Assembly (NCBI RefSeq): GCF_900115225.1
Contig: NZ_FOVR01000004.1
Location: 372,001-436,000 of the forward strand
Length of the DNA: 64,000 nucleotides
Direction: 5' to 3'
Source of the DNA: Cohaesibacter marisflavi
GTDB lineage: Bacteria; Pseudomonadota; Alphaproteobacteria; Rhizobiales; Cohaesibacteraceae
Every line of letters starts with the position of its first letter. Position 1 is the first letter of the stretch. A program made the translations under genes and the position numbers. Positions 26,182 to 35,038 of this stretch are shown piece after piece. The notes below the pieces were generated by a model that searched no databases, was not told the origin of the DNA, and saw only the letters and a program-made list of their open reading frames with translations.

Positions 26182-26343
26182 GTGAACAGAAAAGACCGGC
26201 TCGCTGCCGAAAAGCTATTTTCCATGGGTGATAAGTCGCAAGATAGTGAACTGAGCGACTATGAATTAAAGACCAAAAAGGTCAGAGAGAAAAACGCCCG
26301 CCTCAAAGCGCTCCGTATGGCGCAAACTGACAAAAAGCAGTAA
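26182..26343 (+). CDS. Small basic, highly charged 53-residue protein
   Basis: I do not recognise this gene with certainty. GTG 26182 opens MNRKDRLAAEKLFSMGDK and the product ends in a Lys/Arg-rich amphipathic helix (KTKKVREKNARLKALRMAQ). The ribosome site is weak (GGGGG about 10 nt upstream). Small Lys-rich helical proteins downstream of csp genes occur in rhizobia and this has that look, but the link is from memory and unproven. The strong terminator between csp and this gene means it is either expressed at low level by read-through or has its own promoter inside 26129-26181. Confidence 0.55.
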   Translation: MNRKDRLAAEKLFSMGDKSQDSELSDYELKTKKVREKNARLKALRMAQTDKKQ

Positions 26344-26743
26344 CCAAGCTTCATTTAATCTCCATATGACCAGCATTCGATGCGGTCAGGCTTATAAAGT
26401 TGCCTTGGCGATTGTTTCGAGAGGAGCATCGCAAGGCATAAGCATGTTTAAACGCTCTCACTTTCTCAACAGCAGCTCAGTCTACGGCCGCTCTGTCTTC
26501 CTCCCCTCCTTCGCAGCATCGCCTATCCTGCATCGCAGCACCGTGTCAACCAGGCACCAGGTTGCTCTGCCGACTTGCTTGCATGATCATATCGAGCCAA
26601 GGGTTATGCCCCGCCTTCTCTCAAAGTTACAATAAACCTACGCATCAGAGAGAGAAAAACAAAAATATTCATCACTAAATTTTAACGATTATAAACAACC
26701 ATAGTAGATATACTTTCGTTCTTTTAAAGAATAGAGTTCTACT
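26344..26743. other. Intergenic region between the 53-codon gene and the galE-like gene
   Basis: This 400-bp region becomes AT-rich after about 26640. A hairpin GACC-A-GCAT-TCG-ATGC-GGTC lies at 26368-26387. It includes CCAGCATTCGATG, which also occurs at 25839-25851 in the csp leader. A reading of 89 codons here (26366-26635) has no ribosome site or recognisable family. The rest should hold the galE promoter. Confidence 0.4.
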
Positions 26744-27823
26744 ATGACCAAAACAGTATTGATTACTGGTGGATCCGGATATATCGGAAGTACAATCGCT
26801 CATATTTTGGTCACACACGGCTTTAAAGTCGTAATAATCGATAGCCTCGACAAGGGATACATTCTAAATTCTCCCGAAAGCGCCTGCTTTTATAACGGAC
26901 GAATTTCCGAAAAAGCATTATACGAGTGCATAAGATGCGAAATAGGAAAAATAGACGTCACAATTCATTGTGCATCTTACATTTCAGTTCCCGAGTCCGA
27001 AGTTGATCCCGTTAAATACATAACCAACAATGTCTCGGAATTTGTCGAGCTGTTGGAAAATCTTCCCATCATCGACTGCAAGCGCCTGATTTTCAGCTCT
27101 AGCGCGTCCATATATGGCAACAAACAGGGTGCCCTCAAGGAAACAAGCGCCATAGCGCCGCAATCAACCTACGCAGAAACCAAATGGCTATGCGAACAGA
27201 TTGGCGGCTTGGCCGCAGAACAGGGGCCGCTACGCATCATCAATCTGCGCTATTTCAATCCGATTGGGACCCACCCGGATGGCTATTGTGGCCCTGGAGA
27301 TTTGAATAGCGGCTCCTTGCTCAACGAGTTGACCAAAGCGATCCTATCCCGAACCCCTTTCCGGATTACGGGCACGGATTATGACACCCGCGACGGTTCA
27401 GGCATCAGAGACTATGTGGACGTAACCGATCTCGCCATGGCTCACGCAAAGGCATGCAATCTTTTTGACACGCTGATCGATGAAAGAGCCGCTCTGGATG
27501 GACCACATCGCACACGCGCCATTAATCTGGGATCTGGAGATGGAGTAACAGTCAAGGAGTTGATTGCCGCCGCAGAAAAGGCACTGGGCAGGAAAATCAG
27601 GACAAAAAAAGCCCCGCGACGCCCCGGTGACGTCGCGGGAAGCTATGCAGATGCATCTCTGGCAAAAGACCTGTTACAATGGCAAGCTTCAACGCCACTT
27701 GAAACAAGCATCTTGCGTCACATCGACTGGTGGCAACGACATAGGCATCAGCAGCCAGCGCCTACGCCGATCAGCCTTTCGTCATCGCGTCCAGATTCAG
27801 TTTCAACGTCGCACCAGCCTTGA
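26744..27823 (+). CDS. UDP-glucose 4-epimerase-like protein (GalE family)
   Basis: This extended SDR of 359 residues has GGSGYIGS at residue 8, the catalytic Ser in SSSASIYG, and YAETK (YxxxK). It also has NLRYFNPIGTHPDG, the signature GalE loop, so it should interconvert UDP-hexoses by C4 epimerisation using bound NAD. Its first about 90 codons are distinctly richer in A/T than the rest and than the neighbours. The last 53 bp overlap the convergent lsrE. The tail (residues about 340-359, Ser/Pro-rich) looks non-domain, so the true C-terminus may be short or recently altered. Confidence 0.83.
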   Translation: MTKTVLITGGSGYIGSTIAHILVTHGFKVVIIDSLDKGYILNSPESACFYNGRISEKALYECIRCEIGKIDVTIHCASYISVPESEVDPVKYITNNVSEFVELLENLPIIDCKRLIFSSSASIYGNKQGALKETSAIAPQSTYAETKWLCEQIGGLAAEQGPLRIINLRYFNPIGTHPDGYCGPGDLNSGSLLNELTKAILSRTPFRITGTDYDTRDGSGIRDYVDVTDLAMAHAKACNLFDTLIDERAALDGPHRTRAINLGSGDGVTVKELIAAAEKALGRKIRTKKAPRRPGDVAGSYADASLAKDLLQWQASTPLETSILRHIDWWQRHRHQQPAPTPISLSSSRPDSVSTSHQP

Positions 27824-28505
27824 AGGTCGCACTGCCTGACACAATGATGTCGGCACCCATATCACGCGCGATCGAGAAGGTTGAAGCATTGATGCCACCG
27901 TCAATGGCAATAAGCGGATCGACGCCCTGCTCCTTGGCCATAGCCTTCAATTCGGCAATTTTGTCGGCGATCACCTGATCAGGAGCACCACCCGGCCAGC
28001 CCGGATCAACTGAGATGAGCGTCACCATTTCCAGCAACCTCAGCACAGGCTTGAGGATGGCAACAGGCGTGCCCGGATTAAGCGCGACGGACCGCACAAC
28101 CTTGCGGCCACTTTCACAGCCAGCAACCGGACCATCAAGAGCGACAAGGGCACGATGCAAATGGGTCATCCCCTCCGCATGCACATGAACAATGTCAGCC
28201 CCGGCAGCCAGATGAGCAGGAATCTGGGCCAGAGGATCAGCCACCATCAAATGCACATCCTTGAGCATCTTGGTCTTGCTGGCCTTGACCAGCCCCGGCC
28301 CAGATGTCATTTGCGGGCAGAAGACGCCATCCATGATGTCAAAATGCAGGAGTGAAACGCCAGCTTCTTCCAGTTCTGAAATTGCGGCACCATAGGCCAT
28401 GGGGTTGGCGGCCATAAGGCCCACGCTGATATGCGGGCCATCCGTGCGGAGCCACTGGACGAGGGTTTCGCGGGAAGCGAGATCCTGTTGCGAAAGATCT
28501 GGCAT
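27771..28505 (-). CDS. lsrE: LsrE-like / ribulose-phosphate 3-epimerase family protein
   Basis: A TIM-barrel epimerase of 244 residues: LLHFDIMDGVF, DVHLMVADP, HVHAEG, SVDPGWPGGA and AIDGGI. The metal-binding residues (His, Asp, His, Asp) of the RPE fold appear in place. Compared with textbook RPE, the loop VNPGFGGQ is replaced by SVDPGWPGG. In Salmonella, the lsr operon's last gene LsrE is an RPE homologue; this gene's place after lsrG suggests the same. Its substrate is not established. A true rpe involved in the pentose phosphate pathway is the alternative. Its 3' end overlaps galE. Confidence 0.82.
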   Translation of the reverse strand: MPDLSQQDLASRETLVQWLRTDGPHISVGLMAANPMAYGAAISELEEAGVSLLHFDIMDGVFCPQMTSGPGLVKASKTKMLKDVHLMVADPLAQIPAHLAAGADIVHVHAEGMTHLHRALVALDGPVAGCESGRKVVRSVALNPGTPVAILKPVLRLLEMVTLISVDPGWPGGAPDQVIADKIAELKAMAKEQGVDPLIAIDGGINASTFSIARDMGADIIVSGSATFKAGATLKLNLDAMTKG

Positions 28506-28558
28506 CTATCTCTCCTGAATAGTCTCTTGAATCGGAATGGAACGGGAACCGAACGGCG

Positions 28559-28855
28559 TTAGCGAGGCAGCCAAACGCCGGTCAGAACCTTATGCGTGCG
28601 CGGGCCGGTCATGATGTCTTCCAGCTCGGCTTTCACCTTGAGATAATGCGGGGTCTGCTTGTGAGCCTTGACCGCCTCCTCATCTTCATAGGCTTCATAG
28701 ATGGTGAATTTGGTCTCATCTTCAGGATCGCGCAGCACATCAAAGCGAATGCATCCCGGCTCCTTGATCGAGCCCAGATGATTGGGATGGAAGACGCGCA
28801 AAAAGTCATCAACGCGGTCTGCTTTAACTTGGATTTCAACGAGCGTTACATGCAT
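28559..28855 (-). CDS. lsrG: AI-2 catabolic isomerase LsrG
   Basis: The 98-residue ABM-fold protein matches LsrG in motif order: [56 protein letters not shown] and MTGPR. LsrG rearranges phospho-AI-2 (P-DPD) so that it can no longer be used as a signal. The start is ATG 28855, before the ABM strand. It lies 100 bp after lsrB and 53 bp before lsrE on the same strand. Confidence 0.93.
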   Translation of the reverse strand: MHVTLVEIQVKADRVDDFLRVFHPNHLGSIKEPGCIRFDVLRDPEDETKFTIYEAYEDEEAVKAHKQTPHYLKVKAELEDIMTGPRTHKVLTGVWLPR

Positions 28856-28955
28856 GGATCTGTCCTCACAGGGTAAAGATGGGAAGAAAGAGGGCAAAGG
28901 GAAACCAAAGGGGCGTACCCCTTTGGCTCATAATTTTCAAAATTTATCGGACCGA

Positions 28956-29984
28956 TTAGAAGTCGAAGTCGTCGATATTGTCTTTGGTGAAGACCTGACG
29001 TTCCGGCAGGATCATGATGCCATTACCGTCTGCTTCATAGTCGTAACCCTGAACACTGTTCGGGCTTACTTCAACGGTGCCCATGCCAGGAACTTCCAGT
29101 TTGTCGCCGACATTCATCGGGCCATCCTGAACCAGTTTGTTAGCTGCATAGATGGTCAGAGCACCCTGTTTCGTTACGTCCCAAAGGCCGAACTGTTTAA
29201 CAGTGTCGCGTTTGACATATGGACGCATTACGTTCGGAGTGGAGAAACCAACGATGGTAACATCACCAGCGCGTTTCAGGTTTTCAGCGGCCTGAGCTGC
29301 TGCTGGCAGTGCGTTTGCATCTGGGCAAAGCATAACATCCAGATCAGGATAAGCCTGAAGGATACCTTCTGCGGTCTGCAGGGATTTCTGAGCGTCATTA
29401 TAACCATACTGGGTGGTTACGATTTCCCAGCCAGGATATTTCTCGGCAAGCACTTCCTTGGCGCGTTTCACCCAGGCATTCTGGTCGGTAACGGTCGGGC
29501 TTGAATAGAAGAAAGCAACTTTGGCTTTTTCTTTGGAAACCTGATCGGTAGCCATTTTGACGAGCATTTCACCCAACTGATTAGGCGTGCCCTGGTTGAT
29601 GTAGATGCTGCGGCATTCCGGGTTTGTATCAGAATCCCAGGTCAATACTTTCACGCCGCGTTTCATGGCGCGTTTCAGAGCCGGGCAAAGGCCGTCGGGA
29701 GACGTTGCACCAATAGCGATGGCGTCATAACCCTGGTTTACGAAGGTATTGATATACTGAACCTGACCGGAAACGGATGGTTCGGTCGGACCGTCGTAAG
29801 TAACGGTAATCCCCAGATCCTTACCAGCAGCAACAGCGCCCTGACCACCAGAGTTGAAGAAGCCAACGCCAACCATTTTCGGAATGAAGGCGATTTTGGC
29901 ATCAGCAGCCATTGATGGGGTCATCATGCAGGTTGCGGCAACGCCGAAAGCCAATGCTGCGGAAATTTTTCCAAGATGTTTCAT
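28956..29984 (-). CDS. lsrB: AI-2 periplasmic binding protein LsrB
   Basis: The 342-residue periplasmic protein has a signal peptide (cleaved near MAADAK) and an LsrB body. Motifs near the AI-2 site are present: [11 protein letters not shown] (Lys36), a DSDT loop, VTDQNAW and [11 protein letters not shown]. These place the Lys, Asp-Gln and Pro/Ala contacts as in characterised LsrB. It delivers AI-2 to LsrCD/LsrA. It lies 83 bp after lsrD on the same strand. RbsB-type ribose proteins lack the DQ and ALP combination. Confidence 0.94.
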   Translation of the reverse strand: MKHLGKISAALAFGVAATCMMTPSMAADAKIAFIPKMVGVGFFNSGGQGAVAAGKDLGITVTYDGPTEPSVSGQVQYINTFVNQGYDAIAIGATSPDGLCPALKRAMKRGVKVLTWDSDTNPECRSIYINQGTPNQLGEMLVKMATDQVSKEKAKVAFFYSSPTVTDQNAWVKRAKEVLAEKYPGWEIVTTQYGYNDAQKSLQTAEGILQAYPDLDVMLCPDANALPAAAQAAENLKRAGDVTIVGFSTPNVMRPYVKRDTVKQFGLWDVTKQGALTIYAANKLVQDGPMNVGDKLEVPGMGTVEVSPNSVQGYDYEADGNGIMILPERQVFTKDNIDDFDF

Positions 29985-30067
29985 ATTTCTACTCCCAAGT
30001 TAATCCTCGTTACGCCAGCGGAGATATGAGAGACCTCCGCCGACAACCTCCCTAGAAATGCACTGGA

Positions 30068-31075
30068 TCAGGCTTTTTGCTTGCCAGTGCTGTTGAGAAC
30101 ACGCCACAGTTGGAAATAGGCGCGTCCGATTTCGCTCAGGCTGCGCATCGCGACAACCACCACCAGCAGAGCCCCGGAAAGAGCGCTTGCGATATGGCTG
30201 GAAACCCCGATGATTTGCAGGCCTGTTTGAAAATACCCGACTACAAGCACAGCCAGTGCCGTACCCAAGATGGTGCCAGAACCGCCATAGATACTCGTTC
30301 CTCCCAGAACGACGGCGGTGATGGCCGGCATCAGAGCATCCGAACCAAAGTCCGAACGAGCCGAGCCGAAATAGGATGCCAGAACCAGACCGGAAAGCGC
30401 TGCCATGATGCCGGTCAGGGCATAGGCGATGGTCAGCGTGCGGAATTGTGGAATACCGGCATAGCGCGTTGCGCGTGGATTCTGACCAATCAGATAGATG
30501 TAGCGACCAAAGCGGGTCCGATGCAGCAACACCATGAAGACAACCGTTGCGATGAGGAAAATCACCAGCGGGAACGGCATTCCCATGACTTCAAGGTTGG
30601 CCAGCTCGACAAAGCTGTCGTCAAAGCCGGAGATGCCTTCATAGCCGGATGCTCCACCAAGGCCGGAAAGAACCAGCGACGCCCCCGAGTACAGGAAGCT
30701 CGACCCGAGCGTGATAACCAGTGGGTTGACTTGAGCAACCTGAATAGCCACAGAGTTGATGATGCCGGTGATGGCACCTGCGCCCAGCGCACAGAAGCAG
30801 GCAACCCAGATATTGACGCCAGCAACCCAAAGCAGACCGAGCGTGATGGCCGAAAGGCCCATCACAGCACCGATGGAAAGATCGATACCACCGGTGATGA
30901 TGACCAGAGTCAGAGCCAGAGCTACGATCCCCACATGAATGAAGTCACTGGTTGAATAGAGCAGTGTACTGACATTGAGGAAAGCAGGATTGATCGCACC
31001 AAAGAACAGGATCTCCACGACCAGGATCAGTGCCAGAACAGCTTCCCAACGTTTGAACAAGCCTAAGGATTTCAT
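30068..31075 (-). CDS. lsrD: AI-2 ABC transporter permease LsrD
   Basis: The 335-residue branched BPD permease has several helices and the landmark VIITGGIDLSIGAVMGLSAI (GGIDLSxG) near residue 65. It ends in a hydrophobic C-terminal segment. It overlaps lsrC by 4 bp (ATGA), so the permeases are made as a pair for a heterodimeric pore. The order A-C-D-B is that of known lsr operons. Confidence 0.92.
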   Translation of the reverse strand: MKSLGLFKRWEAVLALILVVEILFFGAINPAFLNVSTLLYSTSDFIHVGIVALALTLVIITGGIDLSIGAVMGLSAITLGLLWVAGVNIWVACFCALGAGAITGIINSVAIQVAQVNPLVITLGSSFLYSGASLVLSGLGGASGYEGISGFDDSFVELANLEVMGMPFPLVIFLIATVVFMVLLHRTRFGRYIYLIGQNPRATRYAGIPQFRTLTIAYALTGIMAALSGLVLASYFGSARSDFGSDALMPAITAVVLGGTSIYGGSGTILGTALAVLVVGYFQTGLQIIGVSSHIASALSGALLVVVVAMRSLSEIGRAYFQLWRVLNSTGKQKA

Positions 31076-32172
31076 GCTCTTGACTCCTTGGAATGGGCTG
31101 CAACCGCCGTCTCGTCAGTGCCGGTGACCCGGGCACCTGAAACGGGTGCATCTTTGGTCGCATGAGCGGCAGAAGCATTGATGGACGCTTCGTCTGGCTC
31201 AAGGAACTTGCGATATTTCTGGTAGCGCAGAGACTGCGCCATGGCTTCGCGGATGCGTCCATCACCGATGAGCACGATCAGCAGGATTGCGCCGGCAATC
31301 ATGTCATTCCAGTAGGCATCAAAGCGCAGCATGACCAGAACCGAGTCGATCGCCGTCATGAAAAAGGCACCGAGCGCCGCACCGATAACCGTACCGGTGC
31401 CGCCCAACAGGCTGACGCCACCAAGAACACCAGAAGCAATGGCGCGCATTTCCATGCCGTTACCAGCAGTGTTCGGAATGAAACCGATCTGAGCGGCGAA
31501 GATAATGCCAGCCAGCGCGGAGAGGATGCCGTTGATCGCATAAGCGGTCAGCTGCACGGTGTTGACGCGGATACCAAGCAGACGGGCCCCTTCCCTGTTG
31601 TCACCAACAGCAAAGATTGCATGCCCGAAAGCGGTGTAGCGCAGGAATATATGCGCCGCTGCCAACAGGAACAGAACCAGCCAAGCGAACGGAGACAGGC
31701 CAAGGAACCAGGCATGAGACAATCCCTTGAAGGCTTCAGGCAGACCTTCGATCCAACTGCCGCCCGTGGTCAAATGGACACAGCCACGGAAGAAACCCAA
31801 CGTACCCAGCGTTGCCACAATGGCAGGCACCCGAAGAATGGCCACCATGAATCCGTTGAACAAACCGCAAAGCAGTCCGACAAACAGGGCAATGCCTATG
31901 GCGGGAACGATACCGAGACCATCATTCATGCAGACGCCTGCGATAGCCGCAGCCAGCCCCATAATGGACCCGACAGACACATCAAGCCCTCTGGTGGCCA
32001 TCACCATGGTCGCGCCAATTGCCAGCACGAACAAGGTGAGTGAGTTGCTGTAGATCGAAAGAAGCGTCTCGACTTTGAGATAAGACGGATCAGAAATGGC
32101 GAGAATGGCCAGAAGCATCACGATAATGATGGCAACCGAAGCCTCGCGGTTATTTTGCAGAAAACGTATCAT
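31072..32172 (-). CDS. lsrC: AI-2 ABC transporter permease LsrC
   Basis: The 366-residue permease has helices from about residue 10-310 and the sugar-type permease motif MVMATRGLDVSVGSIMGLAA (RGLDVSxG). A hydrophilic C-terminal extension of about 45 residues (DEASINASAAHATKDAP...) is longer than in typical LsrC and looks disordered. It overlaps lsrA by 1 bp (TGATG) and lsrD by 4 bp. Confidence 0.92.
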   Translation of the reverse strand: MIRFLQNNREASVAIIIVMLLAILAISDPSYLKVETLLSIYSNSLTLFVLAIGATMVMATRGLDVSVGSIMGLAAAIAGVCMNDGLGIVPAIGIALFVGLLCGLFNGFMVAILRVPAIVATLGTLGFFRGCVHLTTGGSWIEGLPEAFKGLSHAWFLGLSPFAWLVLFLLAAAHIFLRYTAFGHAIFAVGDNREGARLLGIRVNTVQLTAYAINGILSALAGIIFAAQIGFIPNTAGNGMEMRAIASGVLGGVSLLGGTGTVIGAALGAFFMTAIDSVLVMLRFDAYWNDMIAGAILLIVLIGDGRIREAMAQSLRYQKYRKFLEPDEASINASAAHATKDAPVSGARVTGTDETAVAAHSKESRA

Positions 32173-33689
32173 CAGGATGCTTTCGCCTCCTCTGTACTCA
32201 CACCGAAGGACATCTGCGCGATGGCATCCACCGTGATTTCATCCCCTTCGAGTTCGCCCGTGGGGTAGCCATGAGCCATGGTCAGCACACGATGGCTCAA
32301 TCGCTGGATCTCGTCATGGTCGGAAGAAATCATCAAGATGGCGACGCCACTGTTGGCCAGATCGTCAATGATGCTGTAAATGTCAGCACGAACTGCCACA
32401 TCCACGCCACGGGTCGGTTCATCAAGAATAAGAACGCGCGGCTTGGCAGCGAGGCATTTTGCCAGCAGGATTTTCTGTTGGTTACCACCAGAAAGCGTGC
32501 GTACCGCTTGTGAAGACGTCGCGCAGACAATTCCGAGTTCTTTTACATATTTCTGAAAACGCTCTTCTTCCTGTTTCAGCTGTAGCCAGGAAGGCTCGCG
32601 GTGCAAGACAAGCGAAGAGGCATTCCAGCTCAGGGGCGCATCGACAAACAGGCCACTGGTCTGACGATCTTCAGGCAGATAGACAAGCCCCAGATCAAGG
32701 CTGGCCTGCGGATCGGTATGCGTTGCATCCTGCCCGCCGATCAAAACCTTGCCGCGCGCAGCCTTGCGGATGCCATAGATGGTTTCTGCCATCTCTGTAC
32801 GCCCAGAGCCAACAACGCCAGCCAGACCAAGAATTTCGCCTTCATGCAGCGAGAAGCTCAGATTGGCAAAACCTTCACCGCACAGATTGTCAACTTCGAG
32901 GACAACCTTACCATGATGGGTCTGCTGATGACGCTCGCCCAGAACATTTTCACTGCCGCCCTCAACCTTTGTCATGGCCCGAACGATTTCAGCATCGGTA
33001 TAGGACTTTGGTGGCCCAGCCATGACAACGCGACCATCGCGCAAGATACTGACAATATCCGCGATTTCGCGAATTTCATTCAGCTTGTGGCTAATGAAGA
33101 AGATCCCCACCCCTTGTGCGGCCAGAGCGCGCATACGATCGAACAGCAGCTTCACTTCACGGGGGGTCAGTGCAGATGTCGGTTCGTCAAGAATGAGAAT
33201 TTGTGCATCGCGGATCAAGCCGCGCAGAATTTCGACCATTTGCTGGTCGGCAACTTCCAACTGACCTGCCGGAGATTGCAGATCCATATTGGTGCCAATC
33301 TCTTTGGCCAGCTCGACCAGACGCGTGTGCAGGGCAACACGATTGCCTTTCATGTTCATGAGAACATTTTCTTCGATGCTGAGATTGGGAAAAAGCAATG
33401 GCTCCTGGGGAACCATATGGATGCCCATTTGGCGCGCCAAGACCGGGGTCAGTTTGTTGGCATGCTGACCATTGATGTAAAGATCACCCTGGTCAACACC
33501 ATGTAGACCGGCAATGATGCGCATAAGCGTAGATTTGCCCGCCCCGTTGCCTCCCAGAAGGGCGTGAATTTGGCCGGACTCAAGAACAAGATCAACACCT
33601 TTAAGAACAGTTACATTCCCAAAAAACTTCCAGATGCTATCTGCTTTAATGAGCTGTTTGCGTTGGCCAGACGGCTTTGGATCCGTCAT
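32172..33689 (-). CDS. lsrA: AI-2 ABC transporter ATP-binding protein LsrA (fused double ATPase)
   Basis: LsrA powers AI-2 import. The 505-residue protein is a tandem ATPase. The first domain has Walker A GGNGAGKSTL near residue 45, signature LEVADQQMVEILRGL and Walker B LILDEPTSAL. The second domain starts near residue 260 (GLAGVVGSGRTEMAE, atypical Walker A with no usable Lys), with signature LSGGNQQKILLAKCL and LILDEPTRGVDV. This asymmetry is normal in ribose/AI-2-type ATPases. ATG 33689 was chosen over a TTG six codons upstream, because GGAGCG precedes it. It overlaps lsrC by one base. Confidence 0.94.
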   Translation of the reverse strand: MTDPKPSGQRKQLIKADSIWKFFGNVTVLKGVDLVLESGQIHALLGGNGAGKSTLMRIIAGLHGVDQGDLYINGQHANKLTPVLARQMGIHMVPQEPLLFPNLSIEENVLMNMKGNRVALHTRLVELAKEIGTNMDLQSPAGQLEVADQQMVEILRGLIRDAQILILDEPTSALTPREVKLLFDRMRALAAQGVGIFFISHKLNEIREIADIVSILRDGRVVMAGPPKSYTDAEIVRAMTKVEGGSENVLGERHQQTHHGKVVLEVDNLCGEGFANLSFSLHEGEILGLAGVVGSGRTEMAETIYGIRKAARGKVLIGGQDATHTDPQASLDLGLVYLPEDRQTSGLFVDAPLSWNASSLVLHREPSWLQLKQEEERFQKYVKELGIVCATSSQAVRTLSGGNQQKILLAKCLAAKPRVLILDEPTRGVDVAVRADIYSIIDDLANSGVAILMISSDHDEIQRLSHRVLTMAHGYPTGELEGDEITVDAIAQMSFGVSTEEAKAS

Positions 33690-33797
33690 AACTGAAGCGC
33701 TCCTCAATCACTCTATTTTGTGCGGCTTCATGCCGCTTCCTCCCTCTGCGGCCCCGTCCCGGAGGTCGCAGAGTCAAGTGCGTTTTACGCATGCAGA

Positions 33798-34679
33798 TCA
33801 GGCGGAAGCCTTTTCTGCCTCATAGAGTTCGAAGGCCTTTTCTGGCTTTTCACCATCGTGAACGATGGCACGAATTGCCTTGATCATGCCGACAGGACTA
33901 TCGGATTGGAAGATATTTCGTCCCATGTCCACACCATGTGCGCCCTGGTCGATAGCCTTGTAAGCCATGGTCAGCGCGTCCATTTCAGGCAGTTTCTTGC
34001 CACCAGCAATCACGATCGGAACCGGGCAACCGGCAACGACTTTTTCAAAACCTTCTTCGATGAAGTAGGATTTGACGATATGGGCGCCGAGCTCGGCACA
34101 GATACGTGTTGCAAGGGAGAAGTAACGCTGATCACGTGCCATATCTTTACCGACGCCGGTAACAGCCATTGTCGGAATGCCGTAGCGGTTGCCGGTATCG
34201 ATCAGTTTGACCAGGTTGGCCAGAGACTGATGCTCATATTCAGCACCGACATAAACGTTGGTGGTGATAGCAGATGCATTGAGGCGGATAGCGTCTTCAA
34301 TATCAACTGCAACCAATTCGTTGGACAGTTCCGTCAAAACGCTCATACCACCCGAGCAGCGCAGCACAACAGGTTTGCGAATGTCTGCCGGCATGGTCGC
34401 ACGCAGGCCACCACGGGTGCACATTAGCACGTCTGTATATTCAGCAAGCGGACGGATCGTCAGATCAAGACGTTCCAGACCGGTAGCTGGCCCCTGAAAA
34501 TAGCCATGGTCAAAAGCCAACATGACCGTATTATTGCTCTTTTTCTGGAAAATGCGAGCCAAACGGTCCTGCATACCCCAATCAAGTGCATTGGACCCTC
34601 TTACTGGGAATGGCTTGGTTTCTACTGGAACATCAACGCCGAAGTCCTTGCCTTCTTTAATGTCATCGATATCAGCCAT
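33798..34679 (-). CDS. lsrF: AI-2 thiolase/aldolase LsrF
   Basis: LsrF transfers an acetyl group from the LsrG product to CoA. The 293-residue TIM-barrel protein matches E. coli LsrF along its length: [66 protein letters not shown] (Schiff-base-type Lys) and [13 protein letters not shown] 34679 has a GGAGG 7 nt upstream; the reading continues 24 codons further up but without conservation. It is the first gene of the minus-strand lsr run, 108 bp before lsrA, which differs from the E. coli order (A first, F sixth). Confidence 0.96.
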   Translation of the reverse strand: MADIDDIKEGKDFGVDVPVETKPFPVRGSNALDWGMQDRLARIFQKKSNNTVMLAFDHGYFQGPATGLERLDLTIRPLAEYTDVLMCTRGGLRATMPADIRKPVVLRCSGGMSVLTELSNELVAVDIEDAIRLNASAITTNVYVGAEYEHQSLANLVKLIDTGNRYGIPTMAVTGVGKDMARDQRYFSLATRICAELGAHIVKSYFIEEGFEKVVAGCPVPIVIAGGKKLPEMDALTMAYKAIDQGAHGVDMGRNIFQSDSPVGMIKAIRAIVHDGEKPEKAFELYEAEKASA

Positions 34680-35038
34680 GAATTTCCTCCGTGTTAAAGT
34701 CGACATGGTGATGCTAGGTGGCACCATCTCAATGTGTCCCAAGGCGTTCACATGAACAGAACGCCATCAAATTCTCATAAAAGCTAAGCGCAGTAGCTGT
34801 GTTCTGTCAACCCAAATTCGGCGTCATATGTTTTGTCGGTGGACATATGATCATTCATTTTGATACCACCTTTTGCGTACAACTTTAGTTATCATTATGT
34901 AATATATACATATTTATAGCTTTCTAGTGCAATTCTAAATAAAAGAAAATTTTTATGCGCGAAGAAAGGGTTGATCACAATGCAGTTATGTGATCATATG
35001 AACGCACACTTCATCAAATCATCAGACATGTGATCACA
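34680..35038. promoter_or_regulatory. Divergent lsrF/lsrR control region with four TGATCA-centred sites
   Basis: This 359-bp gap carries TGATCA cores at 34848-34853, 34972-34977, 34991-34996 and 35031-35036. Three share the wider form TTGATCACAATG / TGTGATCATATG / TGTGATCACAATG. The inner three are spaced 19 and 40 bp apart, roughly two and four helical turns. They are candidates for the LsrR operator, and the last overlaps the lsrR start. The rest of the gap is AT-rich and should hold both promoters; I could not fix the -35/-10 pairs. Confidence 0.65.

Noticed and set aside
26366-26635. 89-codon plus-strand frame between the 53-codon gene and galE
   Set aside because: It has no ribosome site, no recognisable family and a composition like non-coding DNA. 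The region holds a hairpin instead.
30077-32043. Long plus-strand open frames opposite lsrD and lsrC
   Set aside because: They are complementary to strongly conserved permeases and have no ribosome sites or domains.
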